Assembly: GCA_964549785.1 (NCBI GenBank)
Contig: CAZJXA010000048.1
Location: 1-18,287, forward strand
DNA: 18,287 bases
From: JBEIUO01 sp964549785
GTDB taxonomy: Bacteria; Planctomycetota; Phycisphaerae; Phycisphaerales; UBA1924
Direction of reading: 5' to 3'
The notes beneath the pieces are model-generated. The model made no database searches and was not told where the DNA came from. It saw only the letters and a list, made by a program, of their open reading frames with translations. Position numbers and translations under genes: made by a program. Numbering within the stretch: position 1 is the stretch's first letter; the number at the start of each line of letters is the position of its first letter. Positions 1 through 7,748 of this stretch are shown piece by piece.

Positions 1-275
1 GTGGGGGGGGTGGGGTAGCCCGCTTTGGGATGGTGGTTAAGGTGCCCAGGGCGGCGATGTGATGGGAGGCGGAAACCGGTTGTCCCGGATGGCGCTCGGC
101 GAGGCTTCGAGCGGTTGGAAGCACGAGCGTTCCGCAACGGAGTGGTGGTTCTGCGGTACGCCGCGCCCCCACGCGGCTGCGCCCCCCTGACCAAGAAAAA
201 CGTGCGAACTGATCTGATGGCAGTTGACCTCGGCCCCGCGGGCAGAGGGGGTACCGATCGCCAAGGGGAACGACC
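1..275. other. Left-edge stretch with no supported gene
   Basis: I see no convincing gene here. Short open frames exist on both strands, but their predicted peptides are Arg/Pro-rich and resemble no family, as expected for random frames in GC-rich DNA. The last 15 bases hold the ribosome-binding region of the next gene (AAGGGGAA at 263-270). Confidence 0.5.
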
Positions 276-1061
276 ATGCCCAAAACGAAGGCCGCAGCAC
301 AAAAGGCATCAGGCGTTCCGGCTTCGCGAATGAGCTTTCAAGATACGATGAGTGCGTTGGAAAAGGCCGGTTCGGTCCAGACGCGGAAGACCTATGCGCG
401 ACACGGCGTGCCCGAACCGATGTTCGGCGTCAGCTTCGCCACACTGAAGACCCTTTACAAGCGGATCAGAGTCGATCATGAATTAGCGCAAGCCCTGTGG
501 AGCACCGGAAACTTCGATGCACGCAATCTTGCGGTCAAAATCGCCGACCCCGCGAGCATTTCTTCGCGGGAGCTCGATCGCTGGGCCGCAACCCCGACCG
601 CTCGCATGTGCGGAGGCTATGTCGCTCATCTCGCGGACGAGAGCCCGCACGGCTGCGCCAAGGCCGACAAGTGGCTTGCGGCTTCGGACGACGCCACTCA
701 ATCTGCCGTGTGGAACCTCGTTGTTTCAATGGCGAAGATTAATGAATCGACCGAGGATTCCTGGTTCGCGGAACGACTCGTGCACATTGAGAAAGCCATT
801 CATTCCGCGCCCAATACGCATCGCTACCTCATGAACAATGCGCTCATCGCCATCGGCGGCCGCAACGCCTCCCTTTGTAAGTCGGCTGCGGCCGCCGCCA
901 AGCGGATCGGCACGGTAGAAGTCGACCACGGGGACACCGACTGCAAGACCCCCGTTGCCGCGGAATCCATCGACGAGAGCTGGGCGCACGCGAAAGCCAA
1001 GGGCTTCGAAACTCCCGCCGCTCAAGAGCGTTCTCGCGAGTCGATGCGGACGCGGTGTTAG
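276..1061 (+). CDS. DNA alkylation repair family protein (AlkD-like HEAT-repeat)
   Basis: This 261-residue soluble protein belongs to the DNA alkylation repair enzyme family (AlkC/AlkD-like, all-helical HEAT-like repeats). Relatives of the AlkD branch excise alkylated bases; activity of this subgroup is inferred. Family hallmarks in view are the RKTYARHGVPEPMFGVSF segment near residues 37-54, the ALWSTGNFDARNLAV segment near 73-87, NNALIAIGGRN near 187-197 and VDHGDTDCKTP near 215-225. The ATG at 276 is supported by AAGGGGAA at 263-270. No signal peptide or membrane helix is present. The last ~25 residues are poorly conserved-looking. It stands alone: the next gene begins 191 bp downstream on the same strand. 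The exact substrate and glycosylase activity cannot be read from sequence; the family assignment is secure. Confidence 0.88.
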   Translation: MPKTKAAAQKASGVPASRMSFQDTMSALEKAGSVQTRKTYARHGVPEPMFGVSFATLKTLYKRIRVDHELAQALWSTGNFDARNLAVKIADPASISSRELDRWAATPTARMCGGYVAHLADESPHGCAKADKWLAASDDATQSAVWNLVVSMAKINESTEDSWFAERLVHIEKAIHSAPNTHRYLMNNALIAIGGRNASLCKSAAAAAKRIGTVEVDHGDTDCKTPVAAESIDESWAHAKAKGFETPAAQERSRESMRTRC

Positions 1062-1252
1062 GAGATCTTGGCGACGCGGGTGCTCGGCTCATGAAATGCA
1101 CGCAGGGCCTTGCACCGTCAGGACCGCTCCGAACGACATGTCCTTGCGGGCGGCCCCGGCAGTCAGCCGTACTGTTGGCCGTTCTTGGATAGCCATAGCC
1201 GAGAACGAAGCCATGAAGATTCTGACCACGAGTGCCATAGGACTCCTGCGCC

Positions 1253-2311
1253 ATGCCAAACCTCTTCACTCCTCTCACCGTCGGGGCTTTGGAGCTGCCG
1301 AACCGCATCATCATGGCTCCGCTCACCCGCTCTCGGGCCGGCCCCACTCGGACGCCGAATGCGCTCATGGCCGAATATTATCGACAGCGCGCATCTGCCG
1401 GGCTGATTATCAGCGAGGCGACTTCGGTGGACCCGATGGGAGTCGGCTACGCGGACACACCCGGCATTTGGTCGGAGGATCAGGTGCGCGGCTGGTCCGC
1501 CATCACTGAGGCGGTGCACGGCGACGGCGGGCGCATCGTCCTTCAACTCTGGCATGTCGGGCGTATCTCCGATCCGCTCTTTCTTGATGGTCAACTGCCG
1601 GTCGCACCGAGTGCCATCGCCGCCGACGGTCATGTCAGCCGCGTGCGGCCGTTGAAGCCGTTCGTCACGCCGCGCGCGCTCGGAACGAGTGAAATGCCGG
1701 GAATTATCGAAGCCTATCGCCGCGGCGCCGAGAATGCCCAGCGCGCGGGATTCGACGGCGTGGAGCTGCACGGCGCGAACGGCTATCTGCTCGATCAGTT
1801 CCTTCAGGACAGCTCCAATCACCGGGCCGACGACTATGGCGGCTCGATCGAGAATCGTGCGCGTCTTATGCTCGCCGTGACCGACGCTGCGATCTCCGTC
1901 TGGGGTGCCGACCGCGTGGGAATGCACCTTGCCCCGCGCGGTCATGTGCACGAGAGCGACTCAAATCCGGCGGAGACGTTCGGTTACGTCGCACGCGAAC
2001 TCGGCAAGCGCCGGATCGCCTTCATCTGTGCCCGCGAGTCGCTGGGCGACAACCGTCTCGGACCTGCGTTGAAGAAAGCGTTCGGCGGCGTCTATATCGC
2101 CAACGAGAAGTTCACGCAGGAAACTGCGGAGGACGTCATCGCTGCGGGTGAAGCGGACGCCGTCGCCTTCGGAGTGCTCTTTATCGCCAACCCGGATTTG
2201 CCTCAACGGTTTGCCGCGTCCGGGCCGCTCAATGAGCTTGATCGCGCCACGTTTTACACACCCCTCGCCAAGGGCTACGTCGATTATCCGATGCTTAGCG
2301 CAGCAGACTGA
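1253..2311 (+). CDS. Old Yellow Enzyme family NAD(P)H:flavin oxidoreductase (NemA-like)
   Basis: This 352-residue protein is a full-length TIM-barrel ene-reductase of the Old Yellow Enzyme/N-ethylmaleimide reductase family. These FMN enzymes use NAD(P)H to reduce activated alkenes and nitro compounds in the cytoplasm. Visible motifs are PLTRSRA at 23-29 (FMN-contacting Thr25), LQLWHVGR at 97-104, and HGANGYLLDQFLQDSSNHR at 173-191, which holds the substrate-binding pair His173/Asn176 and proton donor Tyr178. A C-terminal FIANPDL precedes a GYVDYP ending typical of the family. The ATG has AGGA at 1239-1242. Two normally invariant FMN-contacting arginines are replaced: His225 in GMHLAP (usually Arg) and Val308 in FGVLF (usually GR). 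Weak FMN binding or an altered activity is possible. A hairpin lies 13 nt after the stop codon. Confidence 0.92.
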   Translation: MPNLFTPLTVGALELPNRIIMAPLTRSRAGPTRTPNALMAEYYRQRASAGLIISEATSVDPMGVGYADTPGIWSEDQVRGWSAITEAVHGDGGRIVLQLWHVGRISDPLFLDGQLPVAPSAIAADGHVSRVRPLKPFVTPRALGTSEMPGIIEAYRRGAENAQRAGFDGVELHGANGYLLDQFLQDSSNHRADDYGGSIENRARLMLAVTDAAISVWGADRVGMHLAPRGHVHESDSNPAETFGYVARELGKRRIAFICARESLGDNRLGPALKKAFGGVYIANEKFTQETAEDVIAAGEADAVAFGVLFIANPDLPQRFAASGPLNELDRATFYTPLAKGYVDYPMLSAAD

Positions 2312-2324
2312 GATGTTTGCGGGC

Positions 2325-2351
2325 TTTCGGCGAGCAGTCCGGACGCCGAAA
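2325..2351 (+). terminator. Hairpin after the Old Yellow Enzyme gene, possible terminator
   Basis: A perfect 8-bp stem, TTTCGGCG at 2325-2332 pairing with CGCCGAAA at 2344-2351, encloses an 11-nt loop 13 nt downstream of the stop codon at 2311. No T-run follows, so it is not a classical intrinsic terminator. It may stabilise the 3' end or be incidental. Confidence 0.35.
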
Positions 2352-2377
2352 CAGGCGCTGCGGCCTGGCGGCGGGGC

Positions 2378-2965
2378 ATGACACATTTCTGGGAGTTGAT
2401 GGCTCACTGTTGCGCACAAGGCGAGGCCCCCCGCGGACCAGTTTCAGACCCCCACGGGATGATCCGTGGCCGGTGTTGTTCGGAATACGATCCCGAAGTG
2501 ACGCGACGCCGGAAGGTAATCCTCCGCTGGACGATGACCGCGCTCGTGCCGTTTCTGTTGTTCACCGCCCTGTTTGTGGAGATTGGTGAGGTTTCGTGGG
2601 CCAGCCTTGGGCCTCGAATCTAGTTCCACTTGGGGCGCGGCTCGCTGCGGATAGGTTCGCCGGCATACTTGGTAACGGGATGGAACTTCAGCCCCGTTGG
2701 GAATTGGATCCCGCGTCCGGCCGGAGAGGATCGTTGTTGGTGGTTCCACCACAGAAGTTGGACCTTCTACTCGCCCGGTGCCACGAGCACTGTCTCGGAA
2801 TTGATCGTGCCGATCTGGCCATTCGCCGCGACGGCACTGGGTGGGTCGATCATTCTCCGGGTAAGACGAGGTGGTACTCGTGCCGGCCTCTGCCCTTCCT
2901 GCGGCTTTGACCTCCGAGGACTCGTGGGCATAACCCCGTGCCCCGAATGTGGCGACGGGCGATGA
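2378..2965 (+). pseudogene. Two-helix membrane protein with C-terminal zinc ribbon, split by an in-frame TAG
   Basis: One reading frame runs through 2378-2965 with a single interruption, a TAG at 2621-2623. Counting through it gives 195 codons. The first half has a basic RRRK cluster at 43-46 and a hydrophobic helix at about 47-69. After the stop come a Trp-rich extracytoplasmic part, a second helix at about 141-160, and a ribbon with C172-P-S-C175 and C188-P-E-C191. Helix, globular part, helix and CxxC...CxxC ribbon make up a protein style common in Phycisphaerae-like planctomycetes, so the halves are very likely one gene. Function is unknown. It may be a recent pseudogene, a sequencing error or a read-through gene. 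The start is uncertain: ATG 2459 is an alternative to 2378. Confidence 0.6.
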
Positions 2966-2995
2966 GAGAGTCGTTTCCGCGGCAGGAGCCGGTTG

Positions 2996-5900
2996 TCACG
3001 GAGGGGGCATCGTCCCGGCATCGGTTGCCGGGGGCGGTTGGTCTTTTCCGATGGCATTGAGCAAGTTTCGGCGGAGCGGGGCCGTGACGTCTGAGAGGGG
3101 GACGAGTTCGAGGTCCGGCGCTTCGAGCGTGCCGCCGATGCGCACCACGGCGGAATCGGATTGGAAGGTCGCGAGGGCCCGATCGAACTCAGCGAGAAAG
3201 GGAAGACGGACGTCTTTGAGCGGTCGGGCGGCTCCGGCGGCCGTGCCGCGGATTGGGCTTTGCATCCCGGCGGTAATGTCCTCAATGACCACGTTGGCGC
3301 GGACTTCGGTCCCACGGTTGAAATACGTGAGGCGGCGAAGGACCAGCGAATCGCCCTCCAGGTTGATGCGTGCTTCGCCGTAGCCGGCGGGAGCGGGTTC
3401 CGGCGATCCGAGTTCGAGGGCGTTGTAGACCGTCGAAATGGCACGAATGTTGGCGAGATCCGAGTCCGTAATGCGGACTGTGGACCGCCCATAAAAGCGA
3501 TGCGGCAACCCAACGTATCCGCCCGCGGCGACCGTTCCGGAGAGTCGTCCTGGGAGGGATGCGGCGTCGGGCTGGAAGGCGCGGGCTATCTGGTTGAGGT
3601 CGAGCCGTTCAAACGAGGCATCGAAACGGACGAGGTTTTCGCCAGTGTGCTGCGAGAGTTTGGCCCACACCTCGATGGAGCCGTCGGCTATGTTGGTCGT
3701 GAGTTTGTCGAGGGTGATGTCGTCGCCGCCAACGTAGAGCAGCCCGTTGATCGACCCGATCGAGAGGGCTCCGAAGGTTGCTCCGGGCATGGTGAGCGCA
3801 ACATCGACCTTGACCGGCCCGGGGGCACGCTCGTCTTTGGAGGGTGAGATCGAAGCGGCACCGTTCATCACGCCCACGAAGCGACCGGGGAGGGTTGCGA
3901 GATTGTTCAGGGGATCGAGATCGATACCCGAGAGTTCGACTGTTCCCTCCGCGTTTCGCCAGTTGGCGAACGGGAACCTGCCGCTGCCGCGGGCAGTTCC
4001 GCCCAAGAGGGTGGCGTCCATGCCCCGGACGGTGACGGCCTTGGTATCGATATCGCCCCGAAGGTTGAATTCGCCCAAGGGGCGACCGGCGTGCGCTATG
4101 ACCGCGAGAAGATCTGCCGTCGCGGCGTCGAATGACCATGCAGTCTTGAGAGCGACCTCTGTGGTTCCGGTCAGTCTCGCCGAGAGTTGGGCGGGGTCGT
4201 ATTTGAAGGGCCAATCTTGGAAGCGGATGCGTGCATCGGCGACCTGCGTGACGAGGTCAAGATCGGCATCACCGGAAGCGGAGGCCGGGCCGGATCGGAT
4301 CGCAATATGCGAGATATTGAGGGCGGATTGGGTTCCTTCGATGCGGCCGGAGGCCTCGTCGATGTCGACGTAATCGGTATCGAGCGAGCGGATGGTGAAG
4401 GGTCCGGAGAGCTCGAAGTTGGATCCATCCGCTGCGGGCCAGTGGGCATCGAGGGAGGTGGAGAGGATGCCGAGTGAGGTGATGGCGGCAGCCGCATTGG
4501 GGACGAGGGCATCGAGCGAGAAGGCTTCGGCCTCGGCGTGCAAATGGGAAACGCCCGCAGGCTCGATGGTCGCCACGACGCCCAGAGACCCATTGGCGAT
4601 GGCGGTTGGAAAGAGTGTGACCTGCGTGACGCCGTCCGTGATGTTCCCGGCGAACGGGAGGATGGTGGTGATGGGTTGGGCAAAGTCAAAGGAGAGTTGG
4701 TCCACGAGGAGTGTGCCGGAGGAACGAAGGAAAAGAGGGTCGAGGGAGCCGCGGAGGGTTGTGGTGAGGGCGACAGCGCCGACGCCGCAGGCGAGCGGGG
4801 TGTCGAGGGATTGGGCGGAGAGGCGTGCGACGGTGTCGAGGGCGACCGGCAGTGAAGGAAGGGTGATGGAGGCGTGGGCGTCGAGCGGCTCGGCGTTATC
4901 GGGTAAGTAGTCACCAGAGGCATCGAGGGTGAAGGAGGGAGTCTCGAACCGGAGGGCGTTGATGTGGATGCGATCGGACGCGCCGGAGGCGGTGAGGCGC
5001 AGCGTGCCGGGGAGGTGGACGTTCCAAGGGTGGTCGATTTCGGAAGCGCGGAGATCGACGGTCCATTCCATCGACTTTGGGGTAAAAGTGCCGGTCACTT
5101 TGACATCGGCATTAGGGACGGAGAGCGATTCGAGATGAAGAACTGGATCTTCAAAGGAGACCGTCAGGGCGGCTCCATCGAGTTGCAAGGATTGATCTCG
5201 AGCGGTGAGATTGAGCGCTGCAAAGTGGATCGTTGCGCGGATACGCGAAAGGTCCGGTCCTGAGAGATTTGAGTTGACTTGTGTGGACCAGGAGAAGGTG
5301 TCGACCGAACCGGTGGAGGCGATGGTGAGGGATGCGGTGACGCCGCGGAGTGCATTCAGGTCGAGATGCAGGTCGAGGTCGCCTTGGTGTGTGATCGATG
5401 AGGCGGTGGAATCGGATGATGAAAGCGTCACCCAACGCACGGAGGCGGAGCCGTCCGTCGAAGCGAGGTTCCAGAGTCCTTCGGCCTCGCCACGGAGGTC
5501 GTCGTGCGCGAGAAGGAGCCGCTCGGCCCGAATGGTGTCGGGCGTGATCTCGATATTGCCACACGCGATGGTCGCTCTACGCCCGGAATCACGGTCGGTG
5601 ATGGTGACCTGTTCCGGTGTGAGCGTGGTGATGGATGAGCCGCCCGTGAACCGGGAAGCGAAATTGACAGGCCCGGTTACGTGGAATCGGTCGGCATCCA
5701 GCGAATGGATGGCCAGTCGGCCGGCCAGACCCTCCGTGAAGTCGCCGTTCCACTGACCCCGGAGGGCGAGGTTCGGAGGAAGATTTGGCAGGAGGGGACC
5801 CATCACCGCAACAGGTGACGGGAGGTCGACGTCGAGGGAGTGGGTAAAGGGCTCGGCGAGGACGATGCTGCCCTGGAAGGTATTGAGTTCGCCGAGGGCG

Positions 5901-6460
5901 CCTTCGAAGGTGTAGCGAGAGGAGTCGGGCTTTCCATCAAAGGCGAGGAGGCCGAGTGTTGTGGTCACGCCGGCGTGTTCATGGAGAACCTGGGTGCGGG
6001 TGATAGCGATAGCGGGAATCGGGATCGGTCTGGTCGAAGGTTCAGCAGGGTCGGAAGCCTGATGGGCGTTGATGATTGCGATGGCACGCTCAAAGGTGGA
6101 CTGGCCACGAACGTCTTCGCGCCAGGTGAGAGCGGCATCCGCGACGGCGATGGAATGGACATTTACGTCAGCCCCGTTAAGCAGACGGAGCAGGGCCGTG
6201 TGGGAAACGATGGCGGTGCTGGCTGTGAAAAAGGGCGTGTCGTCTTCCGGGAGGGACGCCGTAACACCCTCGAGGCGTGCTTGGCCGTTCCAACGGATGG
6301 AGAGTTCCGAGATGGACCAGCGGAGGCCAGTGGTTTCGTCAAGTTCTCGCACGAGGAAGTTGCCCGGGATGTCGCTCATAAGGACGGCCTGAATGGCAAT
6401 GAGGGCCGCCGCGGCGAGGACGACCAGTATCACCGTGATTCTGATCATCCATCGACGCAT
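2996..6460 (-). CDS. AsmA-like / intermembrane-transport-type membrane-anchored protein
   Basis: This 1154-residue protein has one N-terminal transmembrane helix (about 6-27, after the basic start MRRWMIR). A very long segment rich in alternating polar and hydrophobic residues follows, typical of the repeated beta-groove proteins of the AsmA/TamB/YhdP superfamily. Members are anchored in the inner membrane, span the periplasm and are implicated in lipid transport to, or assembly of, the outer membrane. The C-terminal part (about 930-1120) has the GTVAAGG and SDLANIRAISTVYNALELG style of AsmA-like C-terminal domains, and the tail is Pro-rich. The start codon has CGGAG about 12 nt upstream. The gene lies 21 bp behind a lipoprotein gene on the same strand, suggesting co-transcription and a shared envelope role. 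Family assignment rests on architecture; a YhdP-like or AsmA_2-like label cannot be decided here. Confidence 0.75.
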   Translation of the reverse strand: MRRWMIRITVILVVLAAAALIAIQAVLMSDIPGNFLVRELDETTGLRWSISELSIRWNGQARLEGVTASLPEDDTPFFTASTAIVSHTALLRLLNGADVNVHSIAVADAALTWREDVRGQSTFERAIAIINAHQASDPAEPSTRPIPIPAIAITRTQVLHEHAGVTTTLGLLAFDGKPDSSRYTFEGALGELNTFQGSIVLAEPFTHSLDVDLPSPVAVMGPLLPNLPPNLALRGQWNGDFTEGLAGRLAIHSLDADRFHVTGPVNFASRFTGGSSITTLTPEQVTITDRDSGRRATIACGNIEITPDTIRAERLLLAHDDLRGEAEGLWNLASTDGSASVRWVTLSSSDSTASSITHQGDLDLHLDLNALRGVTASLTIASTGSVDTFSWSTQVNSNLSGPDLSRIRATIHFAALNLTARDQSLQLDGAALTVSFEDPVLHLESLSVPNADVKVTGTFTPKSMEWTVDLRASEIDHPWNVHLPGTLRLTASGASDRIHINALRFETPSFTLDASGDYLPDNAEPLDAHASITLPSLPVALDTVARLSAQSLDTPLACGVGAVALTTTLRGSLDPLFLRSSGTLLVDQLSFDFAQPITTILPFAGNITDGVTQVTLFPTAIANGSLGVVATIEPAGVSHLHAEAEAFSLDALVPNAAAAITSLGILSTSLDAHWPAADGSNFELSGPFTIRSLDTDYVDIDEASGRIEGTQSALNISHIAIRSGPASASGDADLDLVTQVADARIRFQDWPFKYDPAQLSARLTGTTEVALKTAWSFDAATADLLAVIAHAGRPLGEFNLRGDIDTKAVTVRGMDATLLGGTARGSGRFPFANWRNAEGTVELSGIDLDPLNNLATLPGRFVGVMNGAASISPSKDERAPGPVKVDVALTMPGATFGALSIGSINGLLYVGGDDITLDKLTTNIADGSIEVWAKLSQHTGENLVRFDASFERLDLNQIARAFQPDAASLPGRLSGTVAAGGYVGLPHRFYGRSTVRITDSDLANIRAISTVYNALELGSPEPAPAGYGEARINLEGDSLVLRRLTYFNRGTEVRANVVIEDITAGMQSPIRGTAAGAARPLKDVRLPFLAEFDRALATFQSDSAVVRIGGTLEAPDLELVPLSDVTAPLRRNLLNAIGKDQPPPATDAGTMPPP

Positions 6461-6481
6461 GAGCAGGGTCGCTCCGAAGGC

Positions 6482-7141
6482 CTATTCGGCCTTGGGTGTG
6501 GTTGGGGCAATGTCGCCGGAAGTACGTCGTCCGAGGCCGAAATACCACCAGTCGTCGCGGTAAGTCCAGCCGACGAAGGGGCCCGAAGAGGCGACGACTT
6601 CGCCCGTTTCACGCCAGTACGCGACGTACGCGACGCTGGCGATGCCGCGTTGATCGGTGTTTTTGAAGAGGGCAAGTTCCGGGGTGGCGAGAGGGACGCG
6701 TGCTCCGCTGCTCTGGTCGCTGGAATCGGCCTGGAGGAGGATGGAGGGGACACCGACAAGAGTGTCGGAGCGATCGATGCCGACGCCGCCGCTGCGGACT
6801 TCGAGGACAATCTGGGCTTTGTCGCGATCCGGCTGGAGTTCGACGCCGCCCAGAAGGAGTTTGGCGCGGAGTTCACCGACGACGAAGTTCTGCTGCGCTG
6901 CGCCGAAGTAGGTCGTGTCGACAAAGACCTTGCGGCCGCGGAGATTTTCTACGGAGATCTGATCGACCGCGCGTGATGCGGCGGTGGACATGAGGAACTG
7001 TTCGGTGGCGGTTTGCGGTGGGTCTGTCGAGCGGATGGAGGACTGACACCCCGCGTGGAGGGCGAAGCCCACCATCAGGACGGCGAGGACGGCGAGCCAG
7101 TGTGAAGGGGTGTGCATGGATAAGTAGCGCGCGGGGCTCAT
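6482..7141 (-). CDS. Putative lipoprotein of unknown function (DUF6655-like)
   Basis: This 219-residue protein begins with a hydrophobic signal segment ending in ALHAGC, where Cys32 is a likely lipidation site, although His at -3 makes the lipobox atypical. If translation starts at the second ATG (7117), the signal peptide is a more standard 23 residues. The mature part carries TEQFLMSTAASRAVDQI, RGRKVFVDTTYF, DRDKAQIVLEVRSGGVG and TDQRGIASVAY. I recall this pattern from planctomycete lipoproteins grouped as DUF6655, but I am not certain of the number. No enzymatic motif is visible. The stop lies 21 bp before the AsmA-like gene, so the two probably form an operon and may act together at the outer membrane. 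Neither start has a clear SD. Confidence 0.75.
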   Translation of the reverse strand: MSPARYLSMHTPSHWLAVLAVLMVGFALHAGCQSSIRSTDPPQTATEQFLMSTAASRAVDQISVENLRGRKVFVDTTYFGAAQQNFVVGELRAKLLLGGVELQPDRDKAQIVLEVRSGGVGIDRSDTLVGVPSILLQADSSDQSSGARVPLATPELALFKNTDQRGIASVAYVAYWRETGEVVASSGPFVGWTYRDDWWYFGLGRRTSGDIAPTTPKAE

Positions 7142-7748
7142 GAGCGATTAAGGACGGGCCGTGGTGCTCCAATTCGCTGGCGGAGGGGACGTGTTGCGGG
7201 CTTTCCGGAGGCTCGTCTCACGCTGGTACCTTTGTCGAATCCATCGCTACTGACCGGAATGCGCTCAAGCGTCGCCAATGGTCACTCTATCACCCAATCC
7301 AGTGGGACCGGTGAAGGGAAGGTGAATGGAGGGTGAAGGGTTTGATGGGACGACTTACAACACGGATAGGCGCGATCAACGGGTTGGGATTGTCTGGTAA
7401 CCGGGGCGAGGTCGGCGGGGCTCATGTCTGCATCGATGACGGCGCGATGACGGTTGTGGACCCGACGGGGGTGAACGGTTACTGATGACGCGATGAAGTG
7501 CAAACGCGGTTCGCGAGCGTCGGACGAGAGCACAACGCCGACAAACCGACCCCACGCGAGTTCGGGCTCGGATGCCGATCACGCTCTCCGAGCGTGCGAC
7601 GACCAAGATGGCGGATTGGTGCTTGTTCGCTGATGCCGGACGCCCTGCGAGGGAGGCCACTTGTCGGGGTTCTCCGCCGCTCGTGTGGGTGTGGTTGAAG
7701 AGCCGATTCTGCGGGCGATGGCGTGGAGCGATCCCTACCGTTTCCCTG
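7142..7748. other. 607-bp stretch between divergent genes with no convincing gene
   Basis: This lies between the lipoprotein gene (-) and the permease gene (+). It should hold promoters for both, but I see no strong -35/-10 pair. A purine-rich tract at about 7310-7350 contains GGTGAAGGG twice (7310-7318 and 7332-7340). Immediately after it, a 46-codon frame opens at 7345. Longer open frames crossing the region give Arg-rich peptides unlike any family and are probably spurious. The permease frame is open upstream to 7572, but that extension does not resemble the family. Confidence 0.5.
7345..7485 (+). CDS. Possible small protein, 46 residues
   Basis: An ATG at 7345 sits 4 nt after GAAGGG (with GGAGG further up at 7328-7332) and opens a 46-codon frame to TGA at 7483-7485. 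The peptide has a balanced composition, ending in DDGAMTVVDPTGVNGY, unlike the Arg-rich spurious frames around it. It has no signal peptide or membrane helix and resembles nothing I know. It may equally be a chance frame in the long gap upstream of the permease gene. Confidence 0.15.
   Translation: MGRLTTRIGAINGLGLSGNRGEVGGAHVCIDDGAMTVVDPTGVNGY

Noticed and set aside
1092..1238. 48-codon minus-strand frame (MALVVRIFMASFSAMAIQ...) with AGGAG 4 nt upstream
   Set aside because: Very short, in a 191-bp gap, with no conserved feature. An SD-like sequence alone is weak support.
5840..6976. 378-codon plus-strand open frame
   Set aside because: It lies antisense to the AsmA-like and lipoprotein genes, crosses both, and its peptide matches no family. 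Long antisense frames are expected in GC-rich coding DNA.
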